Below, in pieces: positions 6,939-15,253 of a DNA stretch of 64,000 bases. The notes beneath the pieces were generated by a model. It worked only from the letters and a program-made list of their open reading frames with translations, did no database searches and was not told the origin of the DNA. A program made the position numbers and the translations under genes. Source of the stretch: Gammaproteobacteria bacterium (GTDB taxonomy: Bacteria; Pseudomonadota; Gammaproteobacteria; Xanthomonadales; SZUA-36); NCBI GenBank assembly GCA_030426265.1, contig JAUHYP010000002.1:62001-126000 (forward strand), given 5' to 3'. Position 1 is the first letter of the stretch. Each line of letters starts with the position of its first letter.

Positions 6939-9722
6939 GTGAGCGAAATCAGCAGAAACGCCCTGTTCGGGAAACTCAACCCCTTGTTGTACAAGGCCAT
7001 CGAGAGCGCCACGGTGTTCTGCAAGATGCGCGGCAACCCCTACGTGGAGCTCGTGCATTGGCTGCAGCAGATCCTCCAGAGCCAGGATTCGGACCTGCGC
7101 CGGATCATCGATCATTTCGACATCGACATCGGGCGACTGGCGGCGGACTTCACCGCGGCCCTGGACCGCCTGCCGCGCGGCGCCTCCTCGGTTTCCGACC
7201 TGTCGGCGCAGCTCGAGGACTCGGTGGAACGGGGCTGGGTCTACGGCAGCCTGATGTTCGGTTCTTCGCAGGTGCGCAGCGGCCACCTCGTGGTGGGCAT
7301 GCTCAAGACCCGCAACCTGCGCAGCAACCTGATGAGCATTTCCAAGTTGTTCGAGGCCCTGAAAGCCGACGAGATCATCAGTGATTTCAACAAGATCACC
7401 GACGGTTCCCCGGAAGGGAAGATGTCCGCGCAGGATGGCAGCGACCTGGCCGAAGCCGGCGGCGCCCCGGGCCGGCCGTCCACGGGGGGCGACGCGCTGG
7501 CGCGCTTCACGGTCGACCTGACCGAGCAGGCCCGGACCGGCGAACTGGATCCCATCGTCGGGCGCGACGAGGAAATCCGCCAGATCATCGACATCCTCAT
7601 GCGCCGTCGCCAGAACAACCCCATCCTCACCGGTGAGGCCGGCGTGGGCAAGACGGCCGTGGTGGAAGGTTTCGCCATGCGCATCGCCTCAGGCGACGTC
7701 CCGCCGCAACTCAAGAACGTGGCCCTGAAAGTCCTCGACATCGGCCTGCTGCAGGCCGGGGCGAGCATGAAGGGCGAGTTCGAGCAGCGCCTGCGCCAGG
7801 TCATCGACGAGGTGCACGCCTCGGAGCAGCCCATCATCCTGTTCGTCGACGAGGCCCACACCCTGATCGGCGCGGGCGGGTCCGAAGGGACCGGGGACGC
7901 GGCCAACCTGCTCAAGCCGGCCCTGGCGCGCGGCACCCTGCGCACCGTCGCCGCGACCACCTGGGCCGAGTACAAGAAGTACATCGAGAAGGATCCCGCC
8001 CTGACCCGCCGTTTCCAGGTCGTCCAGGTGCTGGAACCCAGCGAGGACAAGTGCAACCAGATGCTGCGCTGCATTTCTCCGGTGATGGAAACCCACCACG
8101 AAGTGCAGGTGTTCGACGAGGCCCTGACCACGGCCACCCGCCTGGCCAGCCGCTACATTCCCGCCCGGCAGCTGCCGGACAAGGCCGTGAGCCTGCTGGA
8201 CACGGCCTGCGCCCGCGTGGCCGTGGCCCTGCATGCCACCCCGGCGCCCCTGGAAGACTCCATGAAACGCATCGCGGCCCTGGAGCTCGAGCTGGAGATC
8301 CTGGCGCGCGAGGCGGCTATCGGCACGGAGGACGCCGAGCGCGCCGCGGCCCTGGCCGAGACCCTGGCCGAGGAAGAGGCGCGGCGCGACGAGCTTCAGG
8401 AGCGGTGGGAGAAGGAAAAGGCCGTGGTCGACCAGATCCTGACCATCCGCCGCCAGCTGATGGGCGAGGGCGAGGACCCCGACGCCATTGCCGAGGAGAT
8501 CGCCGCGGAAGTGGCCGCCGAGGCGGCCGCCGAGGACGAAGAAGAGGAGGAAGAAGCCGGTGAGGAAGCCGAGGCCGATGACGCCGAGGCGGCGCCGGCC
8601 GAGACGGCGGATGAGGACTCGGGCGGCGCCGACGTCGAGGCGCTGAAGCAGCGCCTGCGTGAACTGCACGAGGAACTCGCCGCGATCCAGGGCGACAGCC
8701 CGCTGGTGTTCCACAGCGTCGACGGCTCGGCCGTGGGCGCCGTGGTGGAAGACTGGACGGGCATTCCGGTGGGGCGCATGGTGCGCAACGAGATCGAACA
8801 GATCCTCAACCTGACCGAGGCCCTGAAGGCGCGCGTGATCGGCCAGGACCACGGCCTGGAAATGATCGTCAAGCGCGTACAGACCTCGCGCGCCTCGCTG
8901 GACAATCCGAACAAGCCCATCGGCGTGTTCATGCTGTGCGGCCCCAGTGGCGTGGGCAAGACCGAAACGGCCCTCGCCCTGGCGGAAATGCTCTACGGCG
9001 GCGAGCAGAACATGATCACCATCAATATGTCCGAGTTCCAGGAGGCCCACACGGTCTCCACCCTCAAGGGCGCGCCCCCGGGTTACGTCGGGTACGGCGA
9101 GGGCGGCGTGCTGACCGAGGCCGTCCGGCGTCGTCCCTACAGCGTGGTGCTGCTCGACGAGGTGGAGAAGGCGCACCCGGACGTGCACGAGATCTTTTTC
9201 CAGGTCTTCGACAAGGGCTTCATGGAGGACGGGGAAGGGCGCCTGATCGATTTCAAGAACACCCTGATCCTGCTGACCTCCAACGTGGGCAGCGAGCTGA
9301 TCATGAACATGTGCGGCGACCCGGACCTGATGCCGGATCCCGAGGGCATCGCCAAGGCCCTGCGCGAGCCACAGCTCAAGGTGTTCCCGGCCGCCCTGCT
9401 CGGACGCATCGTGACCATTCCCTACTATCCGCTGAGCGAGGAAGTGCTGCACCTGATCATCAAGCTGCAGCTGAGCCGCATCCAGAAGCGGATGAAGGCG
9501 AACCACGGCATTCCGCTGACCTACACCGAACAGGTGCTGGAGACCATCTCGGCCCGTTGCACGGAGCTGGAGAGCGGCGGGCGCATGATCGATGCGATCC
9601 TGACCAACACGGTGCTGCCGGAAGTCAGCCGCGAACTGCTGCTGCGCATGGCGGACGGCAAGCCGCTCACCGCCGTGGAGATCGACGCGAAGGACGACCA
9701 GTTCGTCTACAGCTTCGGCTGA
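6939..9722 (+). CDS. clpV: T6SS sheath-recycling ATPase ClpV (TssH)
   Basis: ClpV is the AAA+ unfoldase that takes apart contracted TssBC sheath. The 927-residue product has a Clp-N domain (about 1-150), a first AAA domain with Walker A GEAGVGKT near residue 232 and FVDEAHTLIGAGG, a coiled middle domain, and a second AAA domain with Walker A GPSGVGKT near residue 668. A GTG start follows GGGGAG by 8 bases. Unusually, residues about 518-565 form a strongly acidic Ala/Glu/Asp insertion in the middle/linker region. It ends the sheath/baseplate operon; the stop lies within a long hairpin. Confidence 0.96.
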   Translation: MSEISRNALFGKLNPLLYKAIESATVFCKMRGNPYVELVHWLQQILQSQDSDLRRIIDHFDIDIGRLAADFTAALDRLPRGASSVSDLSAQLEDSVERGWVYGSLMFGSSQVRSGHLVVGMLKTRNLRSNLMSISKLFEALKADEIISDFNKITDGSPEGKMSAQDGSDLAEAGGAPGRPSTGGDALARFTVDLTEQARTGELDPIVGRDEEIRQIIDILMRRRQNNPILTGEAGVGKTAVVEGFAMRIASGDVPPQLKNVALKVLDIGLLQAGASMKGEFEQRLRQVIDEVHASEQPIILFVDEAHTLIGAGGSEGTGDAANLLKPALARGTLRTVAATTWAEYKKYIEKDPALTRRFQVVQVLEPSEDKCNQMLRCISPVMETHHEVQVFDEALTTATRLASRYIPARQLPDKAVSLLDTACARVAVALHATPAPLEDSMKRIAALELELEILAREAAIGTEDAERAAALAETLAEEEARRDELQERWEKEKAVVDQILTIRRQLMGEGEDPDAIAEEIAAEVAAEAAAEDEEEEEEAGEEAEADDAEAAPAETADEDSGGADVEALKQRLRELHEELAAIQGDSPLVFHSVDGSAVGAVVEDWTGIPVGRMVRNEIEQILNLTEALKARVIGQDHGLEMIVKRVQTSRASLDNPNKPIGVFMLCGPSGVGKTETALALAEMLYGGEQNMITINMSEFQEAHTVSTLKGAPPGYVGYGEGGVLTEAVRRRPYSVVLLDEVEKAHPDVHEIFFQVFDKGFMEDGEGRLIDFKNTLILLTSNVGSELIMNMCGDPDLMPDPEGIAKALREPQLKVFPAALLGRIVTIPYYPLSEEVLHLIIKLQLSRIQKRMKANHGIPLTYTEQVLETISARCTELESGGRMIDAILTNTVLPEVSRELLLRMADGKPLTAVEIDAKDDQFVYSFG

Positions 9723-9743
9723 GGCCGGCCAGGCCTCAGCCGA
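9715..9743. terminator. bidirectional hairpin between clpV and the cyclase gene
   Basis: A perfect 12-bp inverted repeat (9715-9726 with 9732-9743) has a 5-base loop. It contains the stop codons of both convergent genes, clpV on plus and the cyclase-FHA gene on minus. Neither side carries a clear T-tract, so efficiency as an intrinsic terminator is uncertain, but the position between two 3' ends argues for that role. Confidence 0.6.
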
Positions 9744-10644
9744 GGTCGTCGGTGACGAACTGGACCTGGAGGTGCCGGTCGGTTTCCGTCCGTCCCAGGA
9801 TGATCGCCCCCTCGCGGGGCAGAGGCACCTCGTTGCGGAGCACATTGACCGTCTCGGTCGGGGTCCTGACCTGGGAGCCGTTGGTGCTCATGTCCACGAG
9901 CACGAACACCCCGTCGCGAAAGCGGATTTCCGCGTGGTGCCGCGAGATCGAGGGGTGTTCCACCCGCAGGTCACAGTCGGCGCCACGCCCCAGCAGGTGG
10001 CGAACCAGCAGGGGGGTCAGGCGGACCTGGCGGTTCCTGAACTTCAGGGTGAGCAGGAAAGCCCGCCGCCGCTGCGGCGCCCGGCTCGATACCTCGGTGA
10101 TTTCCGCCGTGGACGAAGCGCTCAGCAATTCGAACAGCTCCTGCGCGCCCTGTTTCCCGCGCACGGAGGTCTCGCCCAGGGGGCGGATCCGCTCGCGGTG
10201 CTCGGTCGCGAAGCAGGCCGTCACGTTGCTCGACAGCAGGGTCTGGTGCGCCTTGGCCTTGCTCGCCATGCGCGCGGCGACATTGACCGCATCACCGTAC
10301 AGGTTGCCCAGGTGTTCGATCACCGGCCCATGATGAATTCCGATACGAAAGGCCATGTGGTGTTCGTGCAGGCGCGCGTCGGCGCCGGCCAGTTCGTGCA
10401 ACTCGTTGGCGGCCGCGAGCACATCTTCGACGCCGTCGAACAGGCACAGGATTTCGTCACCCCGCGTCTCGATCGGTCGTCCATGGCTGGCGAGAACGCA
10501 CTCGGTCGCCCGGTGCAGGCAGTGCATCATCAGCTCCGCGGCGGCCTCGTCGCCGAGGCGGTCGTACAGGACGGTGCTCTGGGCCACGTCAGCGAAGAAT
10601 ATGAAGGCGTTCCTGGGGCAGTGCGGTGATTCCGTTTGGCTCAT
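9736..10644 (-). CDS. class III nucleotide cyclase with C-terminal FHA domain
   Basis: The 302-residue product joins an N-terminal class III cyclase catalytic domain (about 12-165) to a C-terminal FHA phosphothreonine-binding domain (about 205-295; GRGADCDL, ISRHHAEI, STNGS). Two metal-binding Asp residues (D19 in FFADVAQST, D63 in TRGDE) and the transition-state pair N121/R125 are present. The substrate-choosing positions hold E59 and N114 rather than the Lys/Asp of adenylate cyclases; Glu is typical of guanylate cyclases, so the product (cAMP or cGMP) is open. The ATG at 10644 (MSQTES) was chosen because the open frame beyond it runs across the neighbour's promoter and coding region. It is divergent from the Crp-type gene. 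Confidence 0.88.
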   Translation of the reverse strand: MSQTESPHCPRNAFIFFADVAQSTVLYDRLGDEAAAELMMHCLHRATECVLASHGRPIETRGDEILCLFDGVEDVLAAANELHELAGADARLHEHHMAFRIGIHHGPVIEHLGNLYGDAVNVAARMASKAKAHQTLLSSNVTACFATEHRERIRPLGETSVRGKQGAQELFELLSASSTAEITEVSSRAPQRRRAFLLTLKFRNRQVRLTPLLVRHLLGRGADCDLRVEHPSISRHHAEIRFRDGVFVLVDMSTNGSQVRTPTETVNVLRNEVPLPREGAIILGRTETDRHLQVQFVTDDLG

Positions 10645-10761
10645 TGGTGGTGGTTTGTCTGCCAATGCAATCTGCGGGCGAATGTCTACACTATAGAAGG
10701 CAACAGACAACTTGCCTGCCGCTGCTTGGCCGGCTGCATCCATGGGCTGCCTGGGGAGGCC

Positions 10762-11430
10762 ATGCTCAGCACCACCTCGATATTCTCCGACCTGTCCGAG
10801 GCCGACCGTGCGACTGTCCGGTCGCGGTGCCGTCGCATGGCGGTCGGAAAGAAGGAAGAAGTCGTCCAGCAGGGCGGGCATGGCCGGGAGATGTACATCG
10901 TCGACAAGGGCCGCCTGCGCATGTCGGCCGTGTCCGAAATCGGCAAGGAAGTGGGGTTCGGCGTCCTCGAACCCGGGGATACCTTCGGCGAGATGGCCTT
11001 GCTCGACGGGGAGTTGCGCAGCGCCACGGTGACGGCACTGGAACCCTGCGAGCTGCTGGTGCTCAGCCGGGCGGCCTTCGAAACGCTGGTGGCCGAGTGT
11101 CCCTCCATTGCGATCAACCTCATGGTGATCCTGTCGCACCGCCTTCGGCACACCAGCCGCCTGTACGAGAACTCGGTGTTCATGGAAGTCCCGGGACGGC
11201 TGGCGCAGTTCCTGCTCCAGTTCAGCCGGCCCGAAGACGGCAATGGGGGCATCGCGTCCGTGACGGTGACCCTGTCCCAGTACGAGCTTGGAACGCTGGT
11301 CAACGCCTCCCGGGAGAGCGTCAACAAACTCCTGAACGAATGGGAGCACCAGGGCGTCATCCAGCGGAAGAACAGCCGCATCCGGATCCTGGATCCGATC
11401 GCGCTGGAACAGCACCTGGCGCTTTCCTGA
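10762..11430 (+). CDS. Crp/Fnr-family cyclic-nucleotide-dependent regulator
   Basis: The 222-residue protein has an N-terminal cNMP-binding domain and a C-terminal winged helix. The phosphate-binding cassette FGEMALL...RSATV keeps the Glu (E77) and Arg (R86) that contact cyclic nucleotide in Crp. The recognition helix ASRESVNKLL keeps R184 and E185, matching the E. coli Crp residues that read TGTGA, with Lys at the third contact. Three Crp-type boxes in this window are obvious candidate targets. The start at 10762 follows GGGGAGG by 2 bases, rather close; the open frame extends upstream to 10636 but those residues look non-native. The adjacent cyclase could supply the ligand. Confidence 0.9.
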   Translation: MLSTTSIFSDLSEADRATVRSRCRRMAVGKKEEVVQQGGHGREMYIVDKGRLRMSAVSEIGKEVGFGVLEPGDTFGEMALLDGELRSATVTALEPCELLVLSRAAFETLVAECPSIAINLMVILSHRLRHTSRLYENSVFMEVPGRLAQFLLQFSRPEDGNGGIASVTVTLSQYELGTLVNASRESVNKLLNEWEHQGVIQRKNSRIRILDPIALEQHLALS

Positions 11431-11442
11431 GGGACCGCCGGC

Positions 11443-11486
11443 CTGTGAGCCGGGTCACAGCCGGGCTGTGCCGGAACTGCTTAAAT
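11443..11486 (+). promoter_or_regulatory. Crp-type box and -10 element upstream of vgrG
   Basis: CTGTGA-GCCGGG-TCACAG (11443-11460) is a perfect-arm Crp box centred at 11451.5. The hexamer TTAAAT occupies 11481-11486, exactly the -12 to -7 slot of a class II promoter starting near 11493. The box begins 12 bases after the stop of the Crp-type regulator gene, and vgrG starts at 11550. Confidence 0.7.
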
Positions 11487-11549
11487 ACGTGATAGACCAT
11501 TGGCCGCCTCCTTTCGAGGGGCGAGCCCAACGAACAAAGGGAAGCATCG

Positions 11550-13739
11550 ATGGCTGAACAGATCAACGACAGTCAAAGGCCGTTACGGCTGGTATCACCC
11601 CTGGTGGGCGAACTCGCCGTGACCCGGTTCAGCGGCACGGAGTCGCTCGGGCGCCTGTTCGAATTCCACGTCGAATTGATCGCCACGGACATCGATCTCG
11701 CGTTCAAGAAGATCGTGGGCCAGAACGTGACGCTGCACCTGCAGCTCGAGGACGAAAGCACCCGGTATTTCAACGGCTTCATGACCGAGTTCCGGTATGT
11801 CGGCGGCGATGCCCGCTGGTCGAGGTACCAGGCCGTCATACGGCCCTGGCTGTGGTTCCTCACGCGCACCTCGGACTGCAGGATTTTCCAGGACCAGACC
11901 GTTCCGGACATCATCAAGTCGGTGTTTTCCGACAACGGCATGTCGGACATCGACGACCGTCTCACCGGCAGCTACCGCGAGTGGGGCTACTGCGTTCAGT
12001 ACCGGGAGACCGATTTCAACTTCATCAGCCGGCTGATGGAGCAGGAGGGGATCTACTACTACTTCCTGCACGAGGACGGCAAGCACACCCTGGTGCTGTC
12101 CGACGACCTGAGTTGTCACGAGCCCCACTTCAGCCCCACCGTGGCCTATTGTCCGCCGTCCGGCGAGATGTCCCTGCAATCGAAGGACCACCTGCAGTAC
12201 TGGACGCTGTCGCAGTCCATGCAATCGGCGAAATTCGCCCACGAGGACTGGGACTTCGAAAAGCCGAAAGTGAAGCTGTTGTCCAAGGTGGAGAAGGTGC
12301 GGGAGTTCGCCAACCCCCTGCCGGACCCGGAACTGTACGACTACCCGGGGGAGTACAAGATCCAGGGCGATGGCGATGCCTACATCGAACTGAGAATGCA
12401 GGAAATGCAGTCCCAGCACGAACGCGTCCAGGCGGCCGGCCCCTGCAGGAACCTCACCGCGGGCGCGCTGGTCACGCTCGAGGACCATCCACGGGCGGAC
12501 CAGAACAAGGAATACCTGGTGGTGGCGGTCTCCCATTCCGCCAGCGCCGGCTCCTTCTCGTCGGCGGATCCGGGTTCCGAGGAACTCTACAGCTGCCAGG
12601 CGGAACTGCTGGACAAGGCCGAACCGTTCCGCTCGGCCCGCGTGACGCCCAAGCCGGTCGTCCAGGGTTGCCAGACGGCCATGGTGGTGGGGCCGGATTC
12701 GGACGAGATCTACTGCGACCCCTACGGCCGCGTGAAGGTCCAGTTCCACTGGGACCGTTACGGAACCCGTGACGAGAACAGCTCCTGCTGGATCCGCGTT
12801 TCGCAGATCTGGGCGGGCGGCAACTGGGGCAGCATGCACATTCCGCGCATCGGCCAGGAAGTGATCGTGAGTTTCCTGGAAGGTGACCCGGACCAGCCCA
12901 TCATCACCGGGCGCGTGTACAACGCCGAGAGCATGCCGGTTTACGCACTGGAGGGAAACAAGACCCAGAGCGGCATCAAGTCGCGATCGACGCCGGGCGG
13001 CGGGGCCAACAATTTCAACGAGATCCGCTTCGAGGACAAGATGGGCTCGGAGGAGGTCTACATCCAGGCGGAGAAGAACGAAAAGATCTACGTCAAGAAC
13101 GACAAGGAAGAGACGGTCGACCACAACGAGACCATCACCATCGGCAACGACCGCGTGGAGAACGTCGGCCACGACGAAACCCGCACCGTGGGCAACAACG
13201 AGACGGTGACCATCCAGAACAACCGCGTCGACACCGTCGTGATGGACGAGACCCGCAGCGTCCTGAACAACCGCACCCGTACCGTGGCCAAGAACGAATC
13301 GGTCACCGTGACCCTGACACGCACCCACATGGTCGGCGTCAACGAGTCGATCACCGTGGGCGGCGCCCAGGAGATCACGGTGGGCGGCATGCAGACCCTG
13401 ACGGTCGCCGGTATCCAGGAGTTCTCGGTCGGCGCCTCACGGAGCGTCGAGGTGATCGGAAGCCAGACCGAAGACTTCGGCCGGGCCCTGAACACCCAGG
13501 TCGGCAAGGACTGGGCCGTGGATGTCGGCGACGACATGGCCATGAAGGCCGGCAAGAAGATCAACATCGATGGTGGTGACGAAATCGCCCTCAAATGCGG
13601 CGCCGCCAGCATCGTGCTCAAGAAGAGCGGCGACATCACCATCTCCGGCAAGAACATCAAGCTGAAGGCGAACGGTTCGATCGACGCCAAGGCCAACGCC
13701 ACCGTCAAGCTCAAGGGCGCGACGGTGAAGGACAACTGA
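11550..13739 (+). CDS. vgrG: T6SS spike protein VgrG (TssI)
   Basis: The 729-residue protein has the gp27/gp5 architecture of VgrG: SPLVGELAVTRFSGTESLGRLFEFHVEL at the start (split over the first 40 residues), the REWGYCVQYRETDFNFISRLMEQEGIYYYF region, and the OB-fold hallmark segments GRVKVQFHWDR, SCWIRVSQIWAGG and GQEVIVSFLEGDPDQPIITG. Residues about 510-640 are beta-helix repeats rich in N-E-T and G-N motifs. The C-terminal tail (LKCGAASIVLKKSGDITISG) resembles the C-terminus of the next gene product. There is no catalytic extension, so effectors are probably carried by the downstream PAAR-like protein. Confidence 0.96.
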   Translation: MAEQINDSQRPLRLVSPLVGELAVTRFSGTESLGRLFEFHVELIATDIDLAFKKIVGQNVTLHLQLEDESTRYFNGFMTEFRYVGGDARWSRYQAVIRPWLWFLTRTSDCRIFQDQTVPDIIKSVFSDNGMSDIDDRLTGSYREWGYCVQYRETDFNFISRLMEQEGIYYYFLHEDGKHTLVLSDDLSCHEPHFSPTVAYCPPSGEMSLQSKDHLQYWTLSQSMQSAKFAHEDWDFEKPKVKLLSKVEKVREFANPLPDPELYDYPGEYKIQGDGDAYIELRMQEMQSQHERVQAAGPCRNLTAGALVTLEDHPRADQNKEYLVVAVSHSASAGSFSSADPGSEELYSCQAELLDKAEPFRSARVTPKPVVQGCQTAMVVGPDSDEIYCDPYGRVKVQFHWDRYGTRDENSSCWIRVSQIWAGGNWGSMHIPRIGQEVIVSFLEGDPDQPIITGRVYNAESMPVYALEGNKTQSGIKSRSTPGGGANNFNEIRFEDKMGSEEVYIQAEKNEKIYVKNDKEETVDHNETITIGNDRVENVGHDETRTVGNNETVTIQNNRVDTVVMDETRSVLNNRTRTVAKNESVTVTLTRTHMVGVNESITVGGAQEITVGGMQTLTVAGIQEFSVGASRSVEVIGSQTEDFGRALNTQVGKDWAVDVGDDMAMKAGKKINIDGGDEIALKCGAASIVLKKSGDITISGKNIKLKANGSIDAKANATVKLKGATVKDN

Positions 13740-13752
13740 CGGGGACGCGGAC

Positions 13753-14253
13753 ATGAAGAAACTCGAACTGGTCAAGAGCGCCCCGGTGTCCGAGGCGACC
13801 CTGCCGTCACCGGGGGCTGCGCCCGCGATCGTGAAAGTGGTCGACGTCCCGGAACCCGGCCACGCACGGGTCCTGCTGCCGGACGGCAGCGAAGTCCCGG
13901 CGCGACTGACGGCGGGTGTGTCGGCCCGTGCGCCCGAATCCCTGCTCGGTCGCGAGGCGCTGGCCGTGTTCGAGGGCAACGACCCGGGCCGTCCTGTGAT
14001 CCTGGACCTGGTCGGCGCCGCCGAAGGGTTCGCCGACAGGCTGGATGTCGACATGGACGACGACGCAGCCCTGGACGCACGTGTGGACGGCCGGAACGTC
14101 GTGATCCAGGCGGACCGGCGCCTCGAACTGCGCTGCGGCAAGGCCAGCATCGTCATCGACGCCGACGGAAAGATCAGCCTGAAGGGCGCGACCCTCTACA
14201 ACCGCGCCACCGGCCCCATCCGCATCAAGGGCGGTCACGTCGACATCAACTGA
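13753..14253 (+). CDS. DUF6484-type VgrG-associated protein
   Basis: A 166-residue soluble protein of the DUF6484 type commonly found directly after vgrG. The central segment VPEPGHARVLLPDGSEVPARL looks like a small beta-barrel. The C-terminal 45 residues (ELRCGKASIVIDADGKISLKG, then KGGHVDIN) parallel the tail of the preceding VgrG, so it may extend or mimic the spike tip when the effector is loaded. Exact function is unknown. It starts 13 bases after vgrG and is part of the effector operon. Confidence 0.75.
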   Translation: MKKLELVKSAPVSEATLPSPGAAPAIVKVVDVPEPGHARVLLPDGSEVPARLTAGVSARAPESLLGREALAVFEGNDPGRPVILDLVGAAEGFADRLDVDMDDDAALDARVDGRNVVIQADRRLELRCGKASIVIDADGKISLKGATLYNRATGPIRIKGGHVDIN

Positions 14254-14263
14254 GCGCCCCGTT

Positions 14264-15253
14264 TTGGACAAGATCAACCGCACCCCCTACGCCATGGAAA
14301 GCACGGTCATTTTCGACCGTGAGGGCAACGAGACCCTCCTGGTGGTGCTCAAGGGGACCTTCGAATTCGAGCCCGGCGCATCCCGCGTCGCCGGGGAACA
14401 GGCCCCCGTGGTGCAGGCCGACGAGTATCTCGGCGATCCGGCCAGCAGCAGCCTGCTGGTTGCCACGGACCTGCTGCCCTTGCGGCCGCAGTCCGGCGTT
14501 ACCCTGAAGGGCCATGCCGTGTGCCCCTCGGGCCGGGTGGGCAAGATGAACGTCGGGCTCAAGCTCGGCGACCTTCAGCAGGTGGCGGTGGTCTACGGCG
14601 ACCGGACCGGTTTCCACAACGTGGACAAGCCGGAGCCCTTCGAGCGCATGCCGCTGACCTGGGAAAACGCCTTCGGCGGTTTCGACGACAGCAATGACAA
14701 CCAGAAGCACCACGACGCCCTCGACGAGAATCCCGTTGGCAAGGGCTTCCTGGCTTCCAAGTCCCGGCGGTCGGCGAACGAAGTCGCCCTGCCGAACGTG
14801 GAGCATCCCTCACACCCCTGCCGCTCTCCGCACGAGAAGCTCCCGGCCATCGGCTTCAGCCCCGTTCACCCGGCCTGGCTGGCCCGGAGGCAGTACGCGG
14901 GCACCTACGACGACGCCTGGGCGAAGGAGCGCTGCCCCCTGTTGCCGGACGATTTCGACGACCGTTTCCTGCAGGCCGCTCCCGCGGCGCTGACGGCGCC
15001 ACGGTACCTGTCGGGCGATGAGCGCTGCGTCCTGCTCGGCATGACGGAGGAAGGGCGCATCGAGTTTCCGCTGGATGCACAGGCGCCCACGGTCGGCGTG
15101 CGCATGGAAGGGAGCGGTGTGCGGTCCAACCCGAAACTCGAATCGGTCCACATCGACAGCGATGCGCGCCGGTTCTATGTCACCTGGAAATCCTCGATCA
15201 ACATCCAGGGCAAGGTCGAAGGCCTGTGGAACGTCGAGGCGAGAATTCTCTGA
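14264..15253 (+). CDS. DUF2169 protein, probable T6SS effector-loading adaptor
   Basis: The 329-residue protein shows the DUF2169 pattern: NRTPYAMESTVIFDREGNE at the N-terminus, VVLKGTFEFE, PLTWENAFGGFD and IGFSPVHPAWLARRQYAG. DUF2169 proteins sit beside PAAR/DUF4150 effectors in many vgrG loci, including as I recall the vgrG1b locus of Pseudomonas aeruginosa, and are thought to help load the effector. The start is TTG at 14264, supported by homology of the first ten residues; ATG at 14294 is the alternative. Its stop overlaps the next start (TGATG, 15251-15255). Confidence 0.82.
   Translation: MDKINRTPYAMESTVIFDREGNETLLVVLKGTFEFEPGASRVAGEQAPVVQADEYLGDPASSSLLVATDLLPLRPQSGVTLKGHAVCPSGRVGKMNVGLKLGDLQQVAVVYGDRTGFHNVDKPEPFERMPLTWENAFGGFDDSNDNQKHHDALDENPVGKGFLASKSRRSANEVALPNVEHPSHPCRSPHEKLPAIGFSPVHPAWLARRQYAGTYDDAWAKERCPLLPDDFDDRFLQAAPAALTAPRYLSGDERCVLLGMTEEGRIEFPLDAQAPTVGVRMEGSGVRSNPKLESVHIDSDARRFYVTWKSSINIQGKVEGLWNVEARIL

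Noticed and set aside
7689-9845. 718-codon minus-strand open frame opposite clpV
   Set aside because: Same GC-driven antisense effect; the plus strand has both Walker motifs of ClpV and the minus frame has no known features.
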